DNA from: Vibrio pelagius
Lineage (GTDB): Bacteria; Pseudomonadota; Gammaproteobacteria; Enterobacterales; Vibrionaceae
Assembly: GCF_024347575.1 (NCBI RefSeq)
Contig: NZ_AP025503.1
Span: 2,728,001-2,792,000 of the forward strand
Reading direction: 5' to 3'
Length of the DNA: 64,000 nt
This document shows positions 29,418-40,850 of the stretch, piece after piece. Each line of letters opens with the position of its first letter. Position 1 is the stretch's first letter. The translations under genes and the position numbers were made by a program. The notes beneath the pieces are model-generated. The model was not told the DNA's origin and searched no databases. It saw nothing but the letters and a program-made list of their open reading frames with translations.

Positions 29418-29600
29418 GCGCCCGAATAGCTGGGGTCGCAGGCGACCGGGACTCGTTGGTCGAAGACCAAAATACCTACCCCTGAAACGACGAAAGCCTA
29501 GTCATGAGACTAGGCTTTCTGATAAGTGGCGGAATGGCCGGGGTTGCGGGCAACCGGGACTCGCCTCCCTTGTAAAGGGAGCTTTCTTGCAGACATAAAA
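29418..29600 (-). repeat. Two decayed copies of the tRNA-Asp 3' end with a terminator hairpin
   Basis: On the minus strand, downstream of tRNA-Asp, remnants at about 29524-29562 and 29416-29455 keep the acceptor/T-arm 3' half (CGAGTCCCGG then TTCCGCCACTT in the nearer one). They lie about 107-108 bp apart from each other and from the real gene. A strong hairpin at 29490-29515 (AAAGCCTAGTC / GACTAGGCTTT) separates them. Confidence 0.72.
29490..29515 (-). terminator. Second terminator downstream of the rRNA operon
   Basis: A perfect 11-bp stem (AAAGCCTAGTC with complement, 4-nt loop), with T-rich flank on the minus strand; it backs up the one at 29601-29625. Confidence 0.75.
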
Positions 29601-29625
29601 AAACCCGACGCTTTCGCATCGGGTT
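29601..29625 (-). terminator. Terminator of the rRNA operon
   Basis: On the minus strand CCCGATGC-GAAA-GCGTCGGG folds into a stem closed by a GAAA tetraloop and runs into seven Ts, just 9 nt past tRNA-Asp. Confidence 0.9.
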
Positions 29626-29633
29626 AAATTAAG

Positions 29634-29710
29634 TGGCGGAGTGGACGGGACTCGAACCCGCGACCCCCGGCGTGACAGGCCGGTATTCTAACCAACTGAA
29701 CTACCACTCC
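29634..29710 (-). tRNA. tRNA-Asp (GTC)
   Basis: 77 nt, acceptor GGAGTGG/CCACTCC, anticodon GTC in CCGGCCTGTCACGCCGG, CCA encoded. Last gene of the rRNA operon. Confidence 0.97.
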
Positions 29711-29738
29711 GCAGTGTCTATTCAGCTTAAAGCAATTT

Positions 29739-29858
29739 GAGCCTGACGATGTCCTACTCTCACATGGGGAAACCCCACACTACCATCGGCGCTATTGCGT
29801 TTCACTTCTGAGTTCGGCATGGAATCAGGTGGGTCCACAATGCTATGGTCGTCAAACA
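29739..29858 (-). rRNA. rrf: 5S ribosomal RNA, distal copy
   Basis: 120 nt, begins TGTTTGACGACCATAGC and ends GACATCGTCAGGCTC. The terminal helix differs from the other 5S copy by a paired change (TTTGACG with CGTCAGG). Confidence 0.95.
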
Positions 29859-29899
29859 AATTCTGTAGTTAATTTGAAGTATCAAATCAACAAAATAAA

Positions 29900-29975
29900 T
29901 GGTGCTAGTACCCAGATTTGAACTGGGGACCTCACCCTTACCAAGGGTGCGCTCTACCAACTGAGCCATACCAGC
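29900..29975 (-). tRNA. tRNA-Thr (GGT)
   Basis: 76 nt, acceptor GCTGGTA/TACTAGC (one G-T pair), anticodon GGT in GCACCCTTGGTAAGGGTG, CCA encoded. Lies between two 5S genes and reads ACC codons, complementing the TGT-type Thr genes elsewhere. Confidence 0.97.
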
Positions 29976-29985
29976 ACAAAATTTG

Positions 29986-30105
29986 GAGCCTGGCGATGTC
30001 CTACTCTCACATGGGGAAGCCCCACACTACCATCGGCGCTATTGCGTTTCACTTCTGAGTTCGGCATGGAATCAGGTGGGTCCACAACGCTATGGTCGCC
30101 AAGCA
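29986..30105 (-). rRNA. rrf: 5S ribosomal RNA, proximal copy
   Basis: 120 nt, begins TGCTTGGCGACCATAGC and ends GACATCGCCAGGCTC; directly downstream of 23S. Confidence 0.96.
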
Positions 30106-30223
30106 AATTCTTTCTTCTCTGATTTTCTTTCAGAAAAGTAATCTGGAAAGCTGTTTCTTGTTCTCTTCAAACTCATTCAAGCGTTTGTATGTCTTGAGTC
30201 CATCAAAACCCCTTGGGTGTTGT

Positions 30224-33114
<2,891 letters not shown>

Positions 33115-33370
33115 ATACAACCCGAAGAGGTTTCGAGTTGATGACTGTTTGCTTTCACTTTTCAAAGTGAAGACAAAATAGCAACCAAGGTTTTTGGTTG
33201 TAACAAGAAGGGTTAGTTCTTATTACGTGTTTGCCGGACTCAATTTTTAATACAAGACACTTGAATGTGTTTGTGTTGTGTTTACTGTTCTTAATAAATA
33301 AGAGCAGATAAACATTGAGAACTTTTAATTTGATTTAAATAACTCTGTTATTTAAATCAGTCAGCTTTCC

Positions 33371-33386
33371 AAATTGTTAAAGAGCA
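33371..33386 (-). promoter_or_regulatory. boxA antitermination site in the rRNA spacer
   Basis: Minus-strand TGCTCTTTAACAATTT, the classical boxA, in the spacer between tRNA-Glu and 23S. Confidence 0.88.
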
Positions 33387-33438
33387 GATTTCTTAATGAA
33401 ACCATTTTTAAAAGCACTATTAAAAATGCACTTAAAGA

Positions 33439-33514
33439 TGGTATCCCGTAGGGGAGTCGAACCCCTGTTACCGCCGTGAAAGGGCGGTGTCCTAGGCCTC
33501 TAGACGAACGGGAC
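33439..33514 (-). tRNA. tRNA-Glu (TTC)
   Basis: 76 nt, anticodon TTC in ACCGCCCTTTCACGGCGGT, CCA encoded. The acceptor stem GTCCCGT/ACGGGAT begins with a G-T pair in place of the usual G-C. Confidence 0.96.
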
Positions 33515-33582
33515 ACTAAGATATCTCTTAACTTTCTAAACCGTATCAATCTGTGTGGACACTTATCGTGAATATCTTCGTA

Positions 33583-35135
<1,553 letters not shown>

Positions 35136-35429
35136 AAGATTTTGTTGACTCAATGAATACTGATTCTATCTAACGATAGTGAATTGACTGTGCTCTTATT
35201 GGTTTTCACTTTAAAAAGTGAAATCAAACAGCTCAAGGCTGTACCAATTCGAATTGGTCACTCAGTTCATTGAAATCATTTTGATTCCGAAGAATCTGTT
35301 TGCCTTTACTTTTAAAAGCGAAAACAAACTTAGTGATATTCATCAACGAGTGCCCACACAGATTGATAGGTTTAAATTGTTAAAGAGCTTTTCTTCGTTG
35401 TGACTTGCATCACTTCGGAAGAGGCGGCC
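35136..35429 (-). other. rRNA operon leader
   Basis: About 300 nt between promoter P2 and 16S. It holds boxA at 35374-35389 and several hairpin-forming AAAGTGAA-type repeats similar to ones in the spacer, probably part of the 16S processing stem region. Confidence 0.75.
35374..35389 (-). promoter_or_regulatory. boxA antitermination site in the rRNA leader
   Basis: Minus-strand AGCTCTTTAACAATTT, matching the spacer boxA except for the first base. Confidence 0.87.
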
Positions 35430-35457
35430 ATTCTAGCGACTCAATTCTCAGTGTCAA
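35430..35457 (-). promoter_or_regulatory. rRNA operon promoter P2
   Basis: Minus strand TTGACA, 16-bp spacer, TAGAAT, followed by a GC-rich GGCCGCCTC discriminator typical of rrn promoters. Confidence 0.85.
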
Positions 35458-35578
35458 ACACTTTTTGAAAATTAATTTCTACTTTCTAAAAGTAGAAGCG
35501 AAATATCGCTTTAGGCTAGTTGCCGAACTAACATTCTTCGCTGAAGCCTTGTGGCGTCTGCCGTGTCAGTGAGGCGGC

Positions 35579-35606
35579 ATTATAGAGATGTTCCTTACAT
35601 TGGCAA
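35579..35606 (-). promoter_or_regulatory. rRNA operon promoter P1
   Basis: Minus strand TTGCCA, 16-bp spacer, perfect TATAAT, GC-rich GCCGCCTCACTG after it and an A/T-rich UP-element-like stretch (35607-35640) before it. The P1-P2 distance of about 150 bp is normal for rrn operons. Confidence 0.88.
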
Positions 35607-35725
35607 GCTTTTATTGAAGAAAAACAGAAAAATAGAGACTAAGCGACCAAATAGCATCCAAAGGCTCATTTGTACAAAAATATACGCACTTTTATACAAA
35701 ATACCCACAACACTCTGTGGATAAG

Positions 35726-36979
35726 TTAGGCGTTATTATCAAAAAAGTACCTAATCCTAGCTCTTGGGTTTAAGTAGTCTTGTACTTGTTGCGGTAATTT
35801 ACTCGGATGAACAGCACTAGAGATCTTTATATCTTTACTTGCTAGGTCGATGATCGGCGCTTGAGTACTAGGCACACTCGGATCATAAATCAAAACATTA
35901 GGGTAAAGGATATGGTCTGCATTTACTGAGATAACAATACCGATAGAGTCATTGGATAACTGGACTATCGTTCCTGGAGGGTAAACCCCCATTAACTTAA
36001 CCAAGTGATTCAAGTTTTCGTGGCTATATAGATGCTTACAACTCTTATACAGATGAGACAACGCTAAGTATGGAATTTTTTGTTCCGCAGGGATCCTATT
36101 ATGACACAGAGAATCAAAAGCATTCGCCACAGCTACGACTTTGGCAAACTCATCGATCTCATTTTCTTTGAGCCCTTCAGGGTATCCAGAACCATCATTC
36201 ATTTCGTGATGCTGAGCAATCACTTTATGAACGCTTTCAGGCATACCTTCTATAGCACCTACTATATCTACACCGTATTTGGTATGCAGCTTTAAGTAGT
36301 TTGCTTCTGGTACAGTTAGAGCGGTTTGCTTTCGAAGAATAGCCACTGGGATTTTTACCTTTCCGATATCATGGAAAAGTGAACCCAACGCCAGCTCTTT
36401 TAATTGCTCACTACTGTACCCTTTGGCTTTGCCAATCATCAAAGCAATAACCGAGACATTAAGTGAATGAAAATAGAGGTCTTCAAATTCACCATTACCC
36501 GTCATTAAGTGTAGTGACACATTATCATCACTCAAAAATTTATCGACGATATCATCAACTAAAGACTTTACCTCTTCGGCAGCATCTAAAGGGCGATTTC
36601 TAATCTTAGTCATGATTGCGCGCATGCGAGCGAGAGAGCGTTCAAACTCTTTTTCACAATGGCTTACTTTACGGCGATAAGAACTCAAAGTTTCTATTCT
36701 CTCGCGTTTGTGTTTCCACATAGCCTCAACTTCTAATGAGGCATCTGACATTTCATCTGAAGAACCTAAACTCACTTGTTCCACAGGGAGTGGGGGCGTA
36801 TCACTCTGACTGGGGTTTATGTAGACGTGCTTAATGCCAAGGTGACGGATAACTCGGACTTGTTCTTCATCTTTGATTTTGAAGCTATTGAATAAAAATG
36901 GGTGTTCATTCCACTTAACCGGTAATCGTATATGCAGACCCGGCTGAATACGGTCCACTGTAATCTTTATGCTGCCCAT
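35726..36979 (-). CDS. HD-GYP domain protein, probable cyclic-di-GMP phosphodiesterase
   Basis: A 417-residue soluble protein. An N-terminal DUF3391-like region (residues 1-120, including KITVDRIQPGLHIRLPV and IKHVYINP) is followed by an HD-GYP domain with HD at 203-204 in LFHDIGKVKIP and the GYP motif at 265-267 in HHEMNDGSGYPEGL. All the usual metal and signature residues are visible, so hydrolysis of cyclic-di-GMP is expected. The ATG at 36979 is chosen because MGSIKITVDRIQPG matches family starts; the ribosome site is weak. It lies upstream of the rRNA operon promoters, same strand. Confidence 0.9.
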   Translation of the reverse strand: MGSIKITVDRIQPGLHIRLPVKWNEHPFLFNSFKIKDEEQVRVIRHLGIKHVYINPSQSDTPPLPVEQVSLGSSDEMSDASLEVEAMWKHKRERIETLSSYRRKVSHCEKEFERSLARMRAIMTKIRNRPLDAAEEVKSLVDDIVDKFLSDDNVSLHLMTGNGEFEDLYFHSLNVSVIALMIGKAKGYSSEQLKELALGSLFHDIGKVKIPVAILRKQTALTVPEANYLKLHTKYGVDIVGAIEGMPESVHKVIAQHHEMNDGSGYPEGLKENEIDEFAKVVAVANAFDSLCHNRIPAEQKIPYLALSHLYKSCKHLYSHENLNHLVKLMGVYPPGTIVQLSNDSIGIVISVNADHILYPNVLIYDPSVPSTQAPIIDLASKDIKISSAVHPSKLPQQVQDYLNPRARIRYFFDNNA

Positions 36980-37061
36980 TTTATATATAACTTTGATTAT
37001 ACAACTCAATTTATAATTCTAATCAAATAGGGCAGCAATTTCACTATGCAACTTTACGCAT

Positions 37062-37469
37062 CTATTTCATTAAGTCGCAATGTATCATCCAGCGAATACC
37101 AAACTTGTCTTCGACTTTGCCAAACCGCGCTCCCCAAAAGGTGTCTGCTAATGGCATCATCACTCTACCCCCTTGCTCAAGCTTCTCAAAGATCTGCTCC
37201 TGGGTGGCAACATCTTCTGTAACTAATGAGAGCGCGAGGTTATTGCCTTGTAACTCCTTGGCATGAACGCCATCCGACATCATTAACTTCATACCAAAGG
37301 CTTCAAATTCTGAGTGCATAATCCCATCGGGTTCAGCCCCTTCTACCACTTGTGGTGCATCTTTGAAATATTGCTTAGATAAGATGACGCCACCAAAACA
37401 TTGTCTATAAAACTCTAAAGCTTCGTCGCAGCGTCCATCAAAAAATAGGTAAGGGGTCAGTTTCAGCAT
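37062..37469 (-). CDS. VOC-family protein (PhnB/glyoxalase-like)
   Basis: A 135-residue protein of the vicinal oxygen chelate fold, PhnB-like branch: MLKLTPYLFFDGRCDEALEFY at the start, GIMHSEFEAFGMKLMMSD in the middle and PLADTFWGARFGKVEDKFG near the end. Such proteins are often labelled 3-demethylubiquinone methyltransferase-like, without evidence of that activity. Good GGAGAT ribosome site. Monocistronic; no functional link to the neighbours is evident. Confidence 0.87.
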   Translation of the reverse strand: MLKLTPYLFFDGRCDEALEFYRQCFGGVILSKQYFKDAPQVVEGAEPDGIMHSEFEAFGMKLMMSDGVHAKELQGNNLALSLVTEDVATQEQIFEKLEQGGRVMMPLADTFWGARFGKVEDKFGIRWMIHCDLMK

Positions 37470-37557
37470 AGATATCTCCTTGTTGTCTACTTAAAACATA
37501 GACAACAGGAGATAAATTGAAAGGTAATCTTATGATTTATTTAGGATAAATCTGTAT

Positions 37558-38535
37558 TTACTTAAGGAGAAGCTCATTAAATGGGAACAAGGTTGTTTGA
37601 TTACGCCCAGATTGCTTCGACTGATAAAGAGCTTTGTCTGCAGATTCAAGCCACTCCAGATGACTTGCGGTACAAGAGGAAAGTTCACATACGCCAATAC
37701 TAATGGTGAAGTTAATTGAGCCAGATGAGGTATCAACCGCGTACTTTTCGACTCTTTTACGCAGCCGTTCAGCAAAGTAATGTGCCTGATCGGCGGTTGT
37801 TCCTGGGAGGATAACCGTGAACTCTTCTCCGCCATAACGACCACATAGATCCGAGTTTCTTGCGGTTTTTTTCAATAACCGAGCGGTTTGTCGGATAACT
37901 TCATCTCCTGCACTATGACCATAGGTATCATTAACATTCTTAAAATGGTCAATATCAAATATCACTAACGCAGATGCTTGGGATTGCAACTTTGCACTTT
38001 CGAACTCTCGAGCGAGGCAAGACTCCCAAAACGCTCGATTAAACAACCCGGTTAATCCATCCGTACGGCTCATTGTTGATAAGCGTTCATTTGAGTCACG
38101 TAAATACAATTTGCTGCTAGCCACATCCGACACGTCTTGTACCATCAAGCAGACATGAGATACTCGCCCATTTAATGACGTTAATGGCGTCATTACTATG
38201 TTTTGATACATATTAATACGTTGATGTGACAGCGGTGAGTAATTTTTGAAATCAAAGATGTGAGGTCTGTCTTCCCAATTTGAAAAGATTCGACTTTTTA
38301 GTTCACTACAGGCAGATATTTGAGCTTTAAGCCACTCTTGAGGAAGATTAGGTACAACATCAAACAAGTTTTGATGAAGGATTCTATCACCATTAATGCC
38401 ACTATAGCTCTGCATGAAGCTATTCCATAGACACACATTATGCTCGAGGTCTAGAACCACCAGCCCAACGTCAATAGTATCCATGACTTGTAAAGCCCAA
38501 TGCAATTCGTCCATTTCGAAGGTGATCTGACTCAT
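37558..38535 (-). CDS. PAS-GGDEF diguanylate cyclase
   Basis: A 325-residue soluble enzyme predicted to make cyclic-di-GMP. A PAS-like sensory domain occupies about residues 12-135 (VGLVVLDLEHNVCLWN is its start), followed by a GGDEF domain with DGLTGLFNRAFW, FDIDHFKNVNDTYGHSAGDE and the active-site GGEEF at 235-239. An intact inhibitory I-site RNSD lies five residues before it, suggesting product inhibition. Its start overlaps the stop of the upstream REC gene by one base, so the two are translationally coupled and probably work together. Confidence 0.93.
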   Translation of the reverse strand: MSQITFEMDELHWALQVMDTIDVGLVVLDLEHNVCLWNSFMQSYSGINGDRILHQNLFDVVPNLPQEWLKAQISACSELKSRIFSNWEDRPHIFDFKNYSPLSHQRINMYQNIVMTPLTSLNGRVSHVCLMVQDVSDVASSKLYLRDSNERLSTMSRTDGLTGLFNRAFWESCLAREFESAKLQSQASALVIFDIDHFKNVNDTYGHSAGDEVIRQTARLLKKTARNSDLCGRYGGEEFTVILPGTTADQAHYFAERLRKRVEKYAVDTSSGSINFTISIGVCELSSCTASHLEWLESADKALYQSKQSGRNQTTLFPFNELLLK

Positions 38536-39512
38536 TACAACACCTCCATTAAACGGTATAAAGTCTCAACCGACTCACCATCTAAAAGCAGTAGCACTTC
38601 ACATTCAAAATCCAAATTCTCAGCAAGGTAGGTAAACTCGACCGTGAATGCACTCTGTTCTACATGATGGACCGACAAGAACTCATCTCGTTCGTTTTTA
38701 GAGACAGTAACTGGCTGACGCAGAGAAAAATCGACCACCAGCTGGCTTGCTAAAGAGTTCAAATAGGTCGAAACCAATAAGTTAGCAATGTTGAGAATCA
38801 TCTCATTATGGTTTGATTCACTCGTTGGAAAGCCTAACGCATGGCCTAACCCACCAATGTCCAGTCCTCGCATACATACTAAGGACTCACCATGAATACC
38901 ATTCCCTACAAACCGTTGAGTCACCGCATGTATCGAGTCTCTATGTAAAGCGTCTGCAATGATCATATTCAGCTCACTCGCTTCAACAATCCCGACATTC
39001 GGTACTGGTAGATCGATAAACTTACCAATACGATCAGAAATCACTGCAGCACCTCGACCAAGCGCAATGTTGGTGATCTCTCGGAACTTACTGAGCGGAT
39101 CGATATCAGGTTCTTCTTGAACCGAATGTTGCAATTGATCAGTGGTAGGATTTTTAAAAACGTAACTTTGAATAAGGCGAGTTATTTCGTCTTGATTAAA
39201 TGGCTTGGCGATAAATGAAGAGGCACCCAGCTCCATGCACCGTCTTTTAGCTGCTTGCTGAACATCCCCTGAAATCACTACTACATCGGTACTTATCCCG
39301 TATTCTTGCAAATACTGAAGCACCTCATAACCATCCATCTCTGGCATAGTTAGGTCAAGAAACATCAGATCGATACTATTTTCAATGACTGTTGCGATCG
39401 CTTCACGCCCATTTGAACACATGAAGGTAACGATGCCGAAAGCTGCTGGAGAGATACAACGCTGAAGAGACTTTCTTGCTAGTGAGGAGTCGTCACAAAT
39501 GACTATGTTCAT
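38535..39512 (-). CDS. Response regulator with CheC/CheX-like output domain
   Basis: A 325-residue protein. The receiver domain (1-120) has acidic residues in VICDDSSLARKSL, the phospho-acceptor Asp53 in DLMFLDLTMPEMDGYE and the Lys in SSFIAKPFN. The second half resembles the CheC/CheX family (KFREITNIALGRGAAVISD, then a repeat with NEMILNIANLLVSTYLNSL), whose members dephosphorylate CheY-P. Whether the phosphatase residues are kept needs alignment. The start at 39512 gives MNIVICDDSS, a normal REC start. Coupled to the diguanylate cyclase gene downstream, it may be its partner. Confidence 0.86.
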   Translation of the reverse strand: MNIVICDDSSLARKSLQRCISPAAFGIVTFMCSNGREAIATVIENSIDLMFLDLTMPEMDGYEVLQYLQEYGISTDVVVISGDVQQAAKRRCMELGASSFIAKPFNQDEITRLIQSYVFKNPTTDQLQHSVQEEPDIDPLSKFREITNIALGRGAAVISDRIGKFIDLPVPNVGIVEASELNMIIADALHRDSIHAVTQRFVGNGIHGESLVCMRGLDIGGLGHALGFPTSESNHNEMILNIANLLVSTYLNSLASQLVVDFSLRQPVTVSKNERDEFLSVHHVEQSAFTVEFTYLAENLDFECEVLLLLDGESVETLYRLMEVL

Positions 39513-39913
39513 GCCAATACTCGTATTTACGCGTAAAATTGAGAGCTTGCAGCTGAACAAGACTCACGATTGGATCTATCTGTTATTCAAGACAATGCTA
39601 ATGTCGACTTCAAAACCTATGCTTTATACAAACGCTAGATTTTCGCTCATCATTTAAAGAAGTTATGACAGCATCATTATGATACAAAGCAGAAATGATA
39701 CCAGTTTCTGATGTCCCCTTCTAAAGCGAACCTCTTAGTTTTTCGCCTTATTAATTATAAAACAATCAATAATTAATAAAATCTTACTTCCATTTATTAA
39801 ACAAAATAGAGGGACGATGAAGCGACTTCACATGAAAAACCTAAGCAAGCAATTCTTAGGCTTGCTACCTTTTACTAGCGCTGAAAAACCGTACCCCACA
39901 CTCCAAAAACGAC
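39513..39913. other. Intergenic region with A/T-rich dyad and stem pairs
   Basis: No gene is evident. A perfect 11-bp inverted repeat (TTATTAATTAT / ATAATTAATAA, 10-nt spacer) lies at 39748-39779. Interleaved complementary segments, CCTAAG with CTTAGG and AGCAAG with CTTGCT, lie at 39841-39867. The promoter of the minus-strand REC gene should be in the left part. Confidence 0.5.
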
Positions 39914-39939
39914 AAAGGGTCGCTATAAAAGCGACCTTT
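39914..39939 (-). terminator. Final terminator of the tRNA-Leu array
   Basis: A stem AAAGGGTCGCT / AGCGACCTTT with 5-nt loop, lying just past the last repeat unit on the minus strand; only a short T stretch follows. Confidence 0.7.
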
Positions 39940-40029
39940 CTATATATGGTACCGGTTAGGCGGACTGATTGGACAGGCATTCCTACCGCCACCACGAAGG
40001 CAACGCTTTCCAAGCTCCAGATACAACAA

Positions 40030-40051
40030 AGCCCCAACTTTCGTTGAGGCT
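40030..40051 (-). terminator. Repeated hairpin, unit 1 of the tRNA-Leu array
   Basis: Minus strand AGCCTCAAC-GAAA-GTTGGGGCT then TTTGTTGT: a 9-bp stem with one G-T pair and a GAAA tetraloop, looking like a moderate intrinsic terminator or processing hairpin. Confidence 0.65.
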
Positions 40052-40146
40052 CTGTCTTAAAATATGGTACCGGTAGGCGGACTGATTGGACAAGCATTCC
40101 TGCCGCCACCGCGAAGGTAACGCTTTCCAAGCTCCAGATACAACAA

Positions 40147-40168
40147 AGCCCCAACTTTCGTTGAGGCT
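40147..40168 (-). terminator. Repeated hairpin, unit 2 of the tRNA-Leu array
   Basis: Same hairpin as at 40030-40051, exactly 117 bp further. Confidence 0.65.
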
Positions 40169-40263
40169 CTGTCTTAAAATATGGTACCGGTAGGCGGACT
40201 GATTGGACAGGCATTCCTGCCGCCACCGCGAAGGTAACGCTTTCCAAGCTCCAGATACAACAA

Positions 40264-40285
40264 AGCCCCAACTTTCGTTGAGGCT
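40264..40285 (-). terminator. Repeated hairpin directly downstream of tRNA-Leu
   Basis: Same hairpin, 13 nt past the tRNA-Leu CCA; the first stop signal met by the transcript. Confidence 0.68.
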
Positions 40286-40298
40286 CTGTCTTAAAATA

Positions 40299-40383
40299 TG
40301 GTACCGGTAGGCGGACTTGAACCGCCACGCCCGAAGGCAACGGATTTTGAATCCGTCGTGTATACCAATTTCACCATACCGGC
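40299..40383 (-). tRNA. tRNA-Leu (CAA)
   Basis: 85 nt class II tRNA, acceptor GCCGGTA/TACCGGT (one G-T pair), anticodon CAA in ACGGATTCAAAATCCGT, long variable arm TGCCTTCGGGCGT, CCA encoded. Its 3' end is copied three times downstream. Confidence 0.96.
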
Positions 40384-40418
40384 ATTATCTGGGGGCTATT
40401 GCCCTTTCGATGTTTGGC

Positions 40419-40446
40419 ATTATACGTATGCGTATGAATGTCGCAA
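40419..40446 (-). promoter_or_regulatory. Promoter of tRNA-Leu
   Basis: Minus strand TTGCGA, 16-bp spacer, perfect TATAAT, 35 nt before the mature 5' end. Confidence 0.8.
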
Positions 40447-40482
40447 GTATAAAAACTTGAAATTACGTGTGTTTGCCGATAA

Positions 40483-40583
40483 TTTCGCCACCAGGCCATA
40501 AGCTGTGCCCTATGTCGCTTCCAACTGTTGGTGTTAACCCAGCGTCTTACGCGAGATTTTTAACGAAGTCTGAGCTATTCATG
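40483..40583 (+). repeat. Diverged copy of the region upstream of the RDD gene
   Basis: About 100 bp here align with 42279-42378 at roughly 70 percent by eye, including ATAAGCTGTGC, ATGTC and the final ATGA. In the second copy that ATG is the start of the RDD gene; here the reading decays. From 40584 to 40850 I see no convincing gene. Confidence 0.65.
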
Positions 40584-40850
40584 ATGAAGAAACGACGGTG
40601 ATACGCTCTCAGAGATAGATTTTAGATGAAGAAAATGGGCACTCTCTTTCACTACAAGGCAGGTAGTGCTGTCAACGGCATGAGAGGTATCAATGGTCTA
40701 CAGCTCATGAAACTCCTGAAGATAATCGAATGCAATGTGATATGCTTCGCAAATAAAAGATTAGTCAAATTAAAAGGTCATAACTGTCTGATCGCAATAA
40801 TTATACAAATGTCAGTAACCATTCCCCCTCTTATTAAGTAAGGTCAATTC

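Larger units (their letters stand above)
33115..33582 (-). other. 16S-23S spacer with tRNA-Glu and boxA
   Basis: About 470 nt. Contains tRNA-Glu and, 3' of it, a boxA sequence TGCTCTTTAACAATTT at 33371-33386 for Nus-dependent antitermination of the 23S part. The remainder is A/T-rich, with hairpins around AAAGTGAA motifs. Confidence 0.88.
39946..40297 (-). repeat. Tandem array of three 117/118-bp units derived from the 3' end of tRNA-Leu
   Basis: Units at 39946-40063 (118 bp), 40064-40180 and 40181-40297 (117 bp each) are nearly identical. On the minus strand each ends in the last 19 nt of the tRNA-Leu gene (AGTCCGCCTACCGGTACCA) after a degenerate variable/T-arm region, followed by ATATTTTAAGACAGAGCC and a hairpin. 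The outermost unit is the most diverged and has one extra base. Confidence 0.93.

Noticed and set aside
40626..40841. 71-codon frame between tRNA-Leu and the PAS chemoreceptor
   Set aside because: No ribosome site, no recognisable motif, and it sits in a region of decayed duplicated sequence. Not enough to call a gene.
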